Source: Cryobacterium sp. (lineage in GTDB: Bacteria; Actinomycetota; Actinomycetes; Actinomycetales; Microbacteriaceae). Taken from it: DNA of 64,000 nt. The notes beneath the pieces were generated by a model. That model searched no databases, was not told where the DNA came from, and was given only the letters and a program-made list of their open reading frames with translations. Positions 49,278 to 60,541 of this stretch are shown here, one piece after another; the stretch's first letter is position 1, and every line of letters starts with the position of its first letter. A program made the translations under genes and the position numbers. Location: the NCBI RefSeq assembly GCF_026786305.1, contig NZ_JAJAYI010000064.1:48032-112031 (forward strand), read 5' to 3'.

Positions 49278-49399
49278 CGGGTCTCATTCTTTCACAGGGA
49301 GGAGCCCGAGCCCTCCAGCGCTCTCGCGAGCGCTCCCTACCCAGTGCAGCGGTGGCCGGTTCGATCGGTTGCCGCCGCACGCTTGAAGCAGAATTCACA

Positions 49400-51889
<2,490 letters not shown>

Positions 51890-51938
51890 CGTAGATCGTG
51901 CAGAAACCGGCTGAGCGCAGCGCGCGCACCGCAAAGGG

Positions 51939-54017
51939 TTAGACGTCGATGCGGTCTCGGGAGAGTTTGTCGGAGCTGTCGATGATGAACTCCTTGCGCG
52001 GGGCGACGTCGTTGCCCATGAGTAACTCGAACACCCTTCCAGCGGCTTCGGCATCGTCGACGCGCACTCGCCGCAGCGTGCGGTGGGCCCGCTCCATGGT
52101 TGTGGTCGCGAGCTGGTCGGCATCCATTTCACCGAGGCCCTTATAGCGCTGGATCGGGTCCTGGTAGCGCCGGTTCTTCTTCTCCAGCGCACCCAGCACC
52201 GAGTGCAGTTCGGTCTCGGAGTAGGTGTAGATGGTCTCATTGGGTTTGCTGCCGGGATTCATCACGACGACCCGGTGCAGCGGCGGAACGGCAGCGAAAA
52301 CGCGGCCCTCGGTGATCATCGGCCGCATGTAGCGGAAGAACAGCGTGAGGAGCAGGGTGCGAATGTGGGCGCCGTCGACGTCGGCGTCGCTCATGATGAT
52401 CACCTTGCCGTAGCGTGCCGCCGACAGGTCGAAGCTGCGACCAGAACCGGCCCCGATCACTTGGATGATTGAGGCACACTCGGTGTTGGAGAGCATGTCG
52501 GCGACGGACGCCTTCTGCACGTTCAGGATTTTGCCGCGGATCGGCAGCAGCGCCTGGTGCTCGCTGTCGCGGGCGAGCTTGGCGGTGCCGAGGGCCGAGT
52601 CACCCTCAACGATGAACAGTTCACTCGTTGACACGTCATTGCTGCGGCAGTCGACCAACTTCGCCGGTAGTGACGAACTTTCCAGGGCATTTTTGCGACG
52701 CTGGGTTTCCTTGTGCGCCCGGGCGGAGATGCGCGACTTCATCTCGGCGACGATCTTGTCAAGCAGCAGCGCTGACTGGGTCTTATCGTCGCGTTTCGGC
52801 GAGGCGTATCTCTCGGCCATGGCCGTCGCGACGACGTTCGCGACGATCGCCCGCACCGCGGGGGTGCCGAGCACTTCCTTGGTCTGACCCTCGAACTGTG
52901 GTTCGGGCAGGCGTACGGTGAGCACGGCGGTGAGGCCTGCCATGACATCGTCCTTGTCAAGCTTGTCGCTGCCCACCTTGAGCCTCCGGGCGTTCAGGTC
53001 AACCTGGCCGCGCAGAAATTTGAGCAGCCCGGCGTCGAAGCCGGCCTGGTGGGTGCCGCCCTTGGGCGTGGCGATGATGTTGACGAAGCTCTGCACGATC
53101 GTGTCGTAGCCGGTCCCCCAGCGCAGGGCGATATCCACCTGGCAGTCGCGCACGAGCTCGGTCGGCACCATGGCGCCCTTCTCGGTGAGCACGGGCACCG
53201 TCTCGCTGAAGGATCCGCTGCCGGTCAGTCTCCAGGTGTCGGTGATCGGGGCATCCGTGGCGAGGTGTTCGACGAATTCGGAGATGCCGCCGTCGAACTG
53301 GAACAGGCTCGTCACCGGTTCATCGGTGCGTCGGTCGGCGACCTCGATGGCGAGCCCGGGAACGAGGAAAGCCGTCTGGCGGGCCCGGTTGAGCACCTCG
53401 TCGGTGTGGAACGTGGCGCCCTTGGTGAAGATCTGCCGGTCGGCCCAGTAGCGAATCCGAGTTCCCGTGACACCCCGCTTGACCTTGCCAATCACCCGGA
53501 GTTCACTGCGATTCTCGAACGGGCTGAACGGGGCATCGGGGCTTTTCTCGCCCGAATCGGCAAACAGGCCCGGTTCGCCGCGGTGAAACGACATGGCCCA
53601 GGTCTTGCCGTCGCGGTCGACCTCGACGTCGAGGCGCTCAGAGAGGGCGTTGACAACGGATGCTCCCACGCCGTGCAGGCCGCCCGACGCGGCATAGGAT
53701 CCGCTGCCGAACTTTCCGCCCGCGTGCAGCTTGGTGAACACGACCTCGACGCCGGTCAGGCCGGTCTTGGGTTCGATATCGACTGGTATTCCGCGGGCCG
53801 TGTCACACACCTCGACGCTGTGGTCGGGGTGTAACTCAATGCTGATGCTGGCACCGTGCCCACCCAGGGCCTCATCGACGGAATTGTCGATGATCTCCCA
53901 CAGGCAGTGCATCAGTCCACGCGAGTCGGTGGAACCGATGTACATGCCGGGGCGTTTACGCACTGCCTCCAGACCCTCAAGGACCGACAGGTGGCGCGCG
54001 GAATAGTCAGAGCTCAC
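51939..54017 (-). CDS. parE: DNA topoisomerase IV subunit B (ParE-like type IIA)
   Basis: A 692-residue GHKL ATPase plus TOPRIM protein. RKRPGMYIGSTDSRGLMHCLWEIIDNSVDEAL is the ATP-lid start; GGKFGSGSYAASGGLHGVGASVVNALSERL the nucleotide loop; EGDSALGTAKLARDSEHQALLPIRGKILNVQKA the TOPRIM Glu; IIMSDADVDGAHIRTLLLTLFFRYM the DxDxD. GTG 54017 is preferred because TATTCT lies 8 nt upstream; a TTG at 54026 is in frame. It converges on parC with a 49-bp gap. Paired enzymes decatenate chromosomes; gyrase should be elsewhere. Confidence 0.9.
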   Translation of the reverse strand: MSSDYSARHLSVLEGLEAVRKRPGMYIGSTDSRGLMHCLWEIIDNSVDEALGGHGASISIELHPDHSVEVCDTARGIPVDIEPKTGLTGVEVVFTKLHAGGKFGSGSYAASGGLHGVGASVVNALSERLDVEVDRDGKTWAMSFHRGEPGLFADSGEKSPDAPFSPFENRSELRVIGKVKRGVTGTRIRYWADRQIFTKGATFHTDEVLNRARQTAFLVPGLAIEVADRRTDEPVTSLFQFDGGISEFVEHLATDAPITDTWRLTGSGSFSETVPVLTEKGAMVPTELVRDCQVDIALRWGTGYDTIVQSFVNIIATPKGGTHQAGFDAGLLKFLRGQVDLNARRLKVGSDKLDKDDVMAGLTAVLTVRLPEPQFEGQTKEVLGTPAVRAIVANVVATAMAERYASPKRDDKTQSALLLDKIVAEMKSRISARAHKETQRRKNALESSSLPAKLVDCRSNDVSTSELFIVEGDSALGTAKLARDSEHQALLPIRGKILNVQKASVADMLSNTECASIIQVIGAGSGRSFDLSAARYGKVIIMSDADVDGAHIRTLLLTLFFRYMRPMITEGRVFAAVPPLHRVVVMNPGSKPNETIYTYSETELHSVLGALEKKNRRYQDPIQRYKGLGEMDADQLATTTMERAHRTLRRVRVDDAEAAGRVFELLMGNDVAPRKEFIIDSSDKLSRDRIDV

Positions 54018-54201
54018 AACAATCAAGAATACCGGCCCCGACCGGCAATCTTTCGCGCCGGGCTGCCCGGTGGCGGCTCAGAGCCCGGCATGACGCGTCT
54101 ACGCGGTAAGCGAAATACCGGCCGTTCATCTCGTCTTTGACCCCTTGGCGTGCTTACATTAGCAACGAGGGTTCATGCAATTAACTCTGGAGGAGGAGAA
54201 T

Positions 54202-54438
54202 ATGTCCCAGATCGCCACCGGAAATGGTGCTGTAGATAACCAGGGCGCCCCCCACCAGCTCACCGCAGCCGACCGCTGCGACGCTTGCGGCGCCCAGGCT
54301 TACATTCGCGTCGTCGTGAAGAACAGCGAACTGCTGTTCTGCGCCCACCACGGCCGAAAGCACCAAGAGAAGCTCGCGAGCATTGCCGAAAGCTGGCACG
54401 ACGAGTCAAGTCGTCTGCTGGAAGATCAGCGTTCCTAG
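54202..54438 (+). CDS. DUF7455 small zinc-binding protein
   Basis: A 78-residue protein. ADRCDACGAQAYIRVVVKNSELLFCAHH carries CxxC and CAHH, a likely zinc site, followed by a charged helix (GRKHQEKLASIAESW). Resembles the actinobacterial DUF7455 proteins, of unknown role. ATG 54202 has GGAGGAGGAGAA directly upstream, an unusually strong ribosome site, suggesting high expression. It has its own terminator at 54473-54517. Confidence 0.75.
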   Translation: MSQIATGNGAVDNQGAPHQLTAADRCDACGAQAYIRVVVKNSELLFCAHHGRKHQEKLASIAESWHDESSRLLEDQRS

Positions 54439-54472
54439 CTGATCCGGACTTCGAGCCGAACGAGAACGAACG

Positions 54473-54517
54473 CCGCGCAGGCGGCTGGCGGAGGCCAGCT
54501 TCCTGCGCGGTTTTCTT
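54473..54517 (+). terminator. Rho-independent terminator of the DUF7455 gene
   Basis: CCGCGCAGG (54473-54481) pairs with CCTGCGCGG (54502-54510), with an inner GGCTGG/CCAGC stem, followed by TTTTCTT. It also lies 28 bp from the end of the convergent gatD-like gene. Confidence 0.85.
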
Positions 54518-54545
54518 GGCTCACGCACATCGTCATCCGGGCACG

Positions 54546-55304
54546 TTATTCCACCGGTTGCCCCAAGCGCGCGGCCACCTGGTTGCGTGCGGCCTGCGCG
54601 GTCTCATCAACGAATTCCGCCCTGGCACCTCGCGCATACTCGAGTCCGTGGCGGGTGAACGCAGCCCGCAGCAGGTGGTCCGCGAGTGCGGGATTGCGCG
54701 CGAGAACCGGGCCGTGCAGGTGGGTGCAGAACACCTCTCCCATGGTCAGTCCCTCGATCAGCGGACCGGACGCTCGGTAACCGTTTCCGGTCCCGTAGAG
54801 CACACGTCCGAGCGGGCTGGCTTCGGCGCCGATGTAGTCACGGGCGTGGTTCTCGAACCCGATCAACCTGCCATATTTTGAGGCGACAATGATGTCGTCG
54901 GTGGCGCGAGCCGCCCGCGGCGCGGCCTGACCGGCCACGAGCCCGAGGCCCTCAATAACGGTGCCGTCGGCACGGTCGATGCCCCAGCTCAGCAGTTCCC
55001 AGCCGGTACCGACGGCCAGCACGGGCACTTTGGAGTTGGACCAGACTCGAAGCTCCTGGACCAGGGTACGCAGCGCGTCGCGGGCCGGCAGGATCGCAGC
55101 ATCCGTTCCCGAACCGATCGACACAGCGTCGACCTGTTCGGGCAGGTCGGCACGGCAGTGCACGTCGACGACCTGCGCGTCGTGGCCGCCCCAGCGAATC
55201 CGTTGCGCGAGCACCCGGGCATTGCCGGCATCTCCATTGGTGTCGAGCAGGCGGGGCAGCAGCGATACGACAGTGAACGGCCGCTGAAGCGAAGTGGCGG
55301 TCAT
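54546..55304 (-). CDS. GatD-like glutamine amidotransferase lacking the catalytic Cys
   Basis: A 252-residue protein of the CobB/CobQ-type class I glutaminase fold, as in GatD, the partner of MurT. Fold marks: LLDTNGDAGNARVLAQRIRWGG, GFENHARDYIG, and THLHGPVLARNP with the catalytic-type His197. Where GatD has AxCGGYQ, this protein has AVGTGWELLS, so Gly99 stands in place of the nucleophile Cys. The canonical oxyanion-side GGGQD is GSGTD here. Glutaminase activity is therefore unlikely. It follows the murT-like gene with the stop and start codons touching, so the two are translated together and probably form a complex. Confidence 0.85.
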   Translation of the reverse strand: MTATSLQRPFTVVSLLPRLLDTNGDAGNARVLAQRIRWGGHDAQVVDVHCRADLPEQVDAVSIGSGTDAAILPARDALRTLVQELRVWSNSKVPVLAVGTGWELLSWGIDRADGTVIEGLGLVAGQAAPRAARATDDIIVASKYGRLIGFENHARDYIGAEASPLGRVLYGTGNGYRASGPLIEGLTMGEVFCTHLHGPVLARNPALADHLLRAAFTRHGLEYARGARAEFVDETAQAARNQVAARLGQPVE

Positions 55305-56579
55305 TTACGATTCCTCAGCATTGGAGACGAGGCCGAGGTGGGCGCGGGTGCGCCGCATACCGTCGGCGGAGAAGATAATGGTTTTCACCCCGGATGCGGG
55401 ATCAGGCAGCGCCAGGAACGCGTCGAGGGCAGTCGGGACATCGGGTTCGATGCGGTCGACCTGCACATTGTCATAGGCGAGCTGCAGGGCGATGTCGTGC
55501 GCCTTGAGCCCCGAGGCGATGAGCACGTGGCGGAGCCCGGAGGTGTCCACCGGCCAGAAATAGGACGGGTCGCGCACATCGGATCCGATGATCACCAGAA
55601 TCTGCTCGGTGTCGGCCTCGAGGCTGTCGACGTTGAGCTGAAAGCTTGACGGGTTTTGCACGAGTACGAACTCGATGGTCTTTCCGCCAACGGTGACGAC
55701 CTCGCCGCGACCGAAGACGGCCGGCATGGCCGACAGCGAGGCACAGGCGACGGTGGGATCGAAACGTTCCCCCAGCGTCGCCTGGGCCGTGCACAATGCG
55801 GTCAGTGCGTCGACGGCATAGTGAATGCCGCGGGCCGGTAAGCGGATGCTGTGCCCGTCCGTGCCAAATTCCACGGCAGCGTCCCGGCCGACCACGCGTG
55901 TCAGCTGCAGCCCGATACCGGTGGGCAGGCGATTCGGTGTGGTCTCGGCGTAGCCGAGTCCGCGGGGATACTGGCCGAGAACGGCGGGGGTCACGCCGTA
56001 ACGGGCAACCCGCACGGTCGGTTCGAGGGCCGAGCCGAGCTCGGCCAGATAGCGGTCATCGGCGTTGAGCACCACGGTTTCCGTGGCCCGAGTGGCGATT
56101 TTCGCGAGCAGGGCAGCGACCATCTCGGAGTCGTGAAAGCGATCGATCTGATCGACCATGACGTTGGTGAGGGCGACAACTCGCGGGTTCAACGACCCGG
56201 CGATGAACGCGCCGTGGCCTTCGTCCATTTCGAGCACGGCCACATCCCCGGCGATTCGCCCGGACAGGCCGACCCGTTCCAGGAGGGCGCTGGTCAACCC
56301 CTGGCTGATGTTCGCCGTTGACTGGTTGGTGAACACGGTCAGGCCGTGGGCCCGCAGAACGGCGACGAGCATCTTTGTCGCCGTTGATTTGCCGCTGGAC
56401 CCGGTCACGATCACCAGCCCGAGGGGGAAGCCGTTGAGCGTCGCGGCCAAGAAGCCCGGGGCGATGCGGTTGACCACGACCCCGGGGATGGCTGAGCCAC
56501 CGCCCGGCTTGCGCCAGCGGGCCAACACTCGAACGGCTCGACCGACCAAAATTGCGGGGGCATACCGAAGGGAACTCAC
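55305..56579 (-). CDS. MurT-like Mur ligase without zinc ribbon
   Basis: A 424-residue Mur-ligase-family protein. P-loop TGSSGKST at residues 59-66; EMDEGHGAF; NVMVDQIDRFHD (residues 139-150); LNADD (171-175); LVQNPSSFQL (306-315) and DVRDPSYFWPVD (334-345), which hold the MurT ATP and Asp blocks. The middle region (about 190-240) has no Cys4 zinc ribbon of the type found in canonical MurT; the only Cys are 263 and 279. MurT with GatD amidates the D-Glu alpha-carboxyl of lipid II in other Gram-positives. GTG 56579 is 43 bp after sigA; the frame is open further upstream into sigA. Confidence 0.85.
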   Translation of the reverse strand: MSSLRYAPAILVGRAVRVLARWRKPGGGSAIPGVVVNRIAPGFLAATLNGFPLGLVIVTGSSGKSTATKMLVAVLRAHGLTVFTNQSTANISQGLTSALLERVGLSGRIAGDVAVLEMDEGHGAFIAGSLNPRVVALTNVMVDQIDRFHDSEMVAALLAKIATRATETVVLNADDRYLAELGSALEPTVRVARYGVTPAVLGQYPRGLGYAETTPNRLPTGIGLQLTRVVGRDAAVEFGTDGHSIRLPARGIHYAVDALTALCTAQATLGERFDPTVACASLSAMPAVFGRGEVVTVGGKTIEFVLVQNPSSFQLNVDSLEADTEQILVIIGSDVRDPSYFWPVDTSGLRHVLIASGLKAHDIALQLAYDNVQVDRIEPDVPTALDAFLALPDPASGVKTIIFSADGMRRTRAHLGLVSNAEES

Positions 56580-56622
56580 GAAATCGAATTCGAAAGCCGG
56601 GGGGACCCTGTCACTGACACGT

Positions 56623-57915
56623 TTACTCGAGGTAGTCGCGCAGGGACTGCGACCTGGACGGGTGACGAAGCTTAGCCATCGTCTTGGACTCGATCTGGCG
56701 AATGCGCTCGCGCGTGACACCGAAGGTGTCACCGATCTGGTCGAGGGTCTTCGGCATGCCGTCGCCGAGGCCGAAGCGCATGCGGATCACACCGGCTTCG
56801 CGCTCCGAGAGCGAGTCGAGCAGGCTTTCCAGCTGCTTCTGCAGCATGGTGAAGCCCACGGCATCCGCTGGTACAACGGCCTCGGTGTCTTCGATGAGGT
56901 CACCGAATTCGCTGTCGCCGTCTTCACCCAGCGGGGTGTGCAGGGAGATCGGTTCGCGCCCGTACTTCTGCACCTCGACGACCTTTTCGGGCGTCATGTC
57001 GAGTTCGCGGCTCAGCTCTTCCGGCGTGGGTTCGCGACCGAGGTCCTGCAGCATCTGGCGCTGTACCCGGGCGAGCTTGTTGATGACCTCGACCATGTGC
57101 ACCGGAATGCGGATCGTGCGGGCCTGGTCGGCCATGGCGCGGGTGATCGCTTGGCGAATCCACCAGGTGGCATAGGTGCTGAATTTGAAGCCCTTGGTGT
57201 AGTCGAACTTCTCCACCGCACGAATGAGGCCGAGGTTGCCCTCCTGGATCAGGTCGAGGAACTGCATGCCACGGCCGGTATACCGCTTGGCGAGCGACAC
57301 GACGAGACGCAGGTTGGCGCCGAGGAGGTGGCTCTTGGCCCGGGCACCGTCTTTGGCAACCCACTGCAGCTCGCGGCCGAGGGAATTCTTCTTCTCGACG
57401 TCGGTCATCTCCGACAGCTTGTCTTCCGCGAACAGCCCGGCTTCGATCCGCATCGCCAACTCGACCTCTTCAGCCGCGTTGAGCAACGCGACCTTACCGA
57501 TCTGCTTAAGGTAGTCCTTGACCGGGTCAGCCGTGGCGCCGGTGATGGCGCTGGAGTACACCGGAACCTCGTCGTCGTCGTCGACGAGCGAGAGCACGAG
57601 GGCCCCGCTGGGAAGCGGTTCCGTTGACGCCGTGCGCTTGGTGCTGTCGTCGTCTGCCTCTTCTTCGTCGGCCTCGGAACCGCCATCAACGTCGGCGTCG
57701 TCGTCTTTCTTGACGGATTTCGCCTTGGTGACGCGCTTCTTCGGCGCCGGCTTGTCGGCGACCGCTTCAAGAGCCGCGGACTTCTTCGTCGCTGCGGCCT
57801 CGGCGGCAGCGGCTTTCGCAGCTGCAGCCTTGGTGACGGTCTTCTTGACCGGCGGTACTACTACGGGAGTCGTGACGGACTCGTCGGTCACCTCGGTCTT
57901 GACGGTGGTTGCCAT
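56623..57915 (-). CDS. sigA: Principal RNA polymerase sigma factor (SigA/HrdB type)
   Basis: A 430-residue group 1 sigma factor. The N-terminal 110 residues are Ala/Lys- and then Asp/Glu-rich, followed by [25 protein letters not shown] (region 1.2), [57 protein letters not shown] (regions 2.2-2.4), [19 protein letters not shown] (3) and [44 protein letters not shown] (4.2). ATG 57915 has AGAGG 7 nt upstream. A TTGACA on the minus strand at 57999-58004 may be part of the promoter, with no good -10 seen. RbpA at 21687 is its partner. Confidence 0.96.
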   Translation of the reverse strand: MATTVKTEVTDESVTTPVVVPPVKKTVTKAAAAKAAAAEAAATKKSAALEAVADKPAPKKRVTKAKSVKKDDDADVDGGSEADEEEADDDSTKRTASTEPLPSGALVLSLVDDDDEVPVYSSAITGATADPVKDYLKQIGKVALLNAAEEVELAMRIEAGLFAEDKLSEMTDVEKKNSLGRELQWVAKDGARAKSHLLGANLRLVVSLAKRYTGRGMQFLDLIQEGNLGLIRAVEKFDYTKGFKFSTYATWWIRQAITRAMADQARTIRIPVHMVEVINKLARVQRQMLQDLGREPTPEELSRELDMTPEKVVEVQKYGREPISLHTPLGEDGDSEFGDLIEDTEAVVPADAVGFTMLQKQLESLLDSLSEREAGVIRMRFGLGDGMPKTLDQIGDTFGVTRERIRQIESKTMAKLRHPSRSQSLRDYLE

Positions 57916-58115
57916 TCGAACACCTCTCATGCGGAGTCTTACCTGCTTCTGTTGGCCGAAAAGGAGCCAGAAGCGTTTTTGGGCAGAACTTGGACCCATG
58001 TCAAGTCCCGGGATACCCATGCCAAAATGATGTCAGCATGCCCCGGACCAGAACGGGTCCTAAAGACAATTATTGCACGGATTGTCTGGACGACAAGCCA
58101 CGACACGTACTACGA

Positions 58116-59444
58116 TCATCGGTTACGACGTTTCCAGGAGCGTGATAATGCAACCCAAATCGGTGCGACCTCTATTCCCTCATCGCGGGAGAGCTGGCGC
58201 CGGGTGCGTACCCGGGCGTGTACCAGAAAACCGACACCAATTCCGATGACGAGATATTGCACCGAAAACGCCACCCGGAACGCGTCGAGCGCGTATAAGT
58301 CACGCGCTCCTCCCCCGGCGACGCGCCATCCGTCCTGCAGGTCGAGCAGTAAACCGATCAGGTACATCATGACGAAGCTCGCGGTGAACCCACCGACATT
58401 GACAACACCGTTGGCCGAGCCGAGGCTGCGCTGCGGGTTAAAGGTGCGCGCGAAGTCGAAACCGATGAGGGAGCCGGGGCCGCCGATGCCGAGTACCACC
58501 AACAACAACACGATCGTCCAGAGTGGCGGAACGCCGGGCCAGAGCAGCACGATCGCCCACGCGCACGCGATGCCCGTCACGATGCCGAGCACGATGTTGC
58601 TGCGGCGCAACGGGTGGCGGGCCGTCAGTAGGCCGAGGATCGGTCCGAAGACGAGCCCGGCGCCGACCAACACCGTGAGCATTCCCGCGGCGAAGGCCGG
58701 TTCATAGCCGAGACCGTAGACCATGAACGGATAGCCCCAGAGCAGGCTGAACACGGTCCCGGATGACTGCGTCACATAGTGCGACCAGAATCCGAGCTGG
58801 GTACCCGGGCGCCGAAAGCTGTGCCGCAGCTGGGTCAGCGCGATGCCGAGGCTGTTGGCGCGCACGTGTTCCGCGACGTCTCTGGGCCGGTCCTGCACGA
58901 ATATGATGACCACGATCAAGGCAACCACGGCCACGGAAGCTGCCGAGAGAAAGGCCGGAGTCCAGCCGCTCGTGTCCAACAACCACGCCAGGGGAACCGC
59001 GGAGAGCACCTGGCCGAGCTGGCCGATGTTACCCATCCACTGCGATAACAGAGGAACGACGCGACCGCTGAACCAGGAACTGATCAGGCGGATCATCGAG
59101 ATGAAGATGGTCGCATCGCCGGCGCCGACGAGAATGCGGCCGATGACGGCGACCGTGATATCCGGCGCCAGTGCCAGCGTGATCTGGCCGGTCACCATGA
59201 GCGTCGTACCGGTGATCATGAGCACCCGCGGGCCGTACCGGTCGATCAACACGCCAACCGGAATCTGCGCGGCAGCATAGACGATGAGCTGCACCACGGC
59301 CAGGCTCGAGAGGATGGCTGCCGAGCCGCCGAATCTCTCCGTGGCGGCGACCCCGGCGATTCCCATCGAGGTGCGCTGCAGCACGGCCGACAGGTACGCG
59401 AACGACCCGATGATAAAGATCAGAATGGATCGTCGAGAGTTCAC
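58116..59444 (-). CDS. MFS transporter
   Basis: A 442-residue protein with twelve hydrophobic segments. VGVLIDRYGPRVL is the loop 2-3 motif A (GxxxDRxG-like), and RILVGAGDATIFISMIRLISSWF is motif B/C-like. SLIGFDFARTFNPQRSLGSANGVVNVGGF in the second half is a recurring block in actinobacterial transporters. No drug or sugar specificity can be inferred. GTG 59444 is preceded by TAGGTT with 7 nt between, so a leaderless start is plausible. It follows the sigA promoter region and converges on nothing. Confidence 0.85.
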   Translation of the reverse strand: MNSRRSILIFIIGSFAYLSAVLQRTSMGIAGVAATERFGGSAAILSSLAVVQLIVYAAAQIPVGVLIDRYGPRVLMITGTTLMVTGQITLALAPDITVAVIGRILVGAGDATIFISMIRLISSWFSGRVVPLLSQWMGNIGQLGQVLSAVPLAWLLDTSGWTPAFLSAASVAVVALIVVIIFVQDRPRDVAEHVRANSLGIALTQLRHSFRRPGTQLGFWSHYVTQSSGTVFSLLWGYPFMVYGLGYEPAFAAGMLTVLVGAGLVFGPILGLLTARHPLRRSNIVLGIVTGIACAWAIVLLWPGVPPLWTIVLLLVVLGIGGPGSLIGFDFARTFNPQRSLGSANGVVNVGGFTASFVMMYLIGLLLDLQDGWRVAGGGARDLYALDAFRVAFSVQYLVIGIGVGFLVHARVRTRRQLSRDEGIEVAPIWVALSRSWKRRNR

Positions 59445-59513
59445 TCGATCTAACCTATCCCGTTCACCCGACCGGCAACTTTGGCCGCGGCCGCTGGCGT
59501 CTTTCAGCTGCGC

Positions 59514-60437
59514 CTAGCTGACGGCCCCGTCGTCTCGGCTGCGGCGCAGGGCGAGAAAGTTCTCGAGTTCCGCTGCGATTTCATCGGCCGACGGAAGTTC
59601 GCCGTCTTCGTCGGTGAGGGGCGACCGGAGTGGACTGCCTTCCATGTAGGCGTCGTAGCGTTGCTCGAGGGTGCCCACGAGCTTGGCCAGCTCGGGATTG
59701 TCTCGCACCTGATCGTCGATGCGCGCGACGAATTCGCGATTGGCTTCACGCAGCCGATCGGTCGGGAAGATCAGACCGGTCGACGCGCTCGTGCTCTCGA
59801 GAGCGCTCAGGGCTGCGGCGGGAAACTCGGTATCGCCCAAATAGTGCGGAATGAGTAACACGTACCCGACGGTCGAGGCGCCACGTTCCTGTAGGCGCAA
59901 TTCCAGCAGGTGCAGGGCGTTGGCCGCGACCTGGGTGTGCGGACGCCAGACCGATCGGTTCTCGATGAGGTCGGAGCGATTACCGCTGACCGTCACGCCG
60001 ATCGGACGGGTGTGTGGAACGGGCATCGGGATGGCGTGCACCCAGGTCGTCGAGGCGACCGTGAATCGTTCGACGAGCTGCAGCATGGCGGCGGTGAACT
60101 GCTCCCACCGGAAGTCCGGTTCGAAGCCGGTCAGGAACAGGAACGGTTGGCCGATCTCGTCGCGGACCAGGTACAGCCGCAGCGCTGGCGGCTGGTAGTT
60201 GGTGAGGTGATCCTGGTCGAAGTAAATGATCGGGCGCCGGGCGCGGTAGTCGAGCAGGGTGTCCGTGTCGAACGACGCCACCACGGTGTGCTCCAGTGTG
60301 GTCAGGAGGTAGTCGGTGAACTGCGCGACCGCGCCACCGGCATCCGCGAAGCCGGTCAGGCCCATGATCAGGTGTAATCCTTCCGGGACGCCATCGGCGT
60401 CTGCGGTGAGTTCGTACAGATCCTCGGGGTCTAACAT
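59514..60437 (-). CDS. PAC2 family protein (second copy)
   Basis: A 307-residue protein. LIMGLTGFADAGGAVAQFTDYLL is the PAC2 start block; VHAIPMPVPHTRPIGVTVSGNRSD and GYVLLIPHYLGDTEFPAAALSALESTS are core blocks; the C-terminus is acidic and helical. It differs clearly from the copy at 10023-10991, so it is a paralogue. A TAGAGT box lies 6 nt before ATG 60437, indicating leaderless expression. Divergent from pepA, with 104 bp between starts. Role unknown. Confidence 0.85.
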   Translation of the reverse strand: MLDPEDLYELTADADGVPEGLHLIMGLTGFADAGGAVAQFTDYLLTTLEHTVVASFDTDTLLDYRARRPIIYFDQDHLTNYQPPALRLYLVRDEIGQPFLFLTGFEPDFRWEQFTAAMLQLVERFTVASTTWVHAIPMPVPHTRPIGVTVSGNRSDLIENRSVWRPHTQVAANALHLLELRLQERGASTVGYVLLIPHYLGDTEFPAAALSALESTSASTGLIFPTDRLREANREFVARIDDQVRDNPELAKLVGTLEQRYDAYMEGSPLRSPLTDEDGELPSADEIAAELENFLALRRSRDDGAVS

Positions 60438-60541
60438 TTCTTAACTCTAATCCGGGGACCTCATTTCCGCTGTGTTTCGGGGCTTTCACCATCGTGCCCA
60501 GAGCGAACAGCCACGACTCGTGCCACGGTTACCATCGAGGT

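Noticed and set aside
54546-55304. GatD-like gene taken as a pseudogene
   Set aside because: It has an intact frame, full length, other conserved blocks and tight coupling to the murT-like gene, so loss of the Cys looks selective and not decay.
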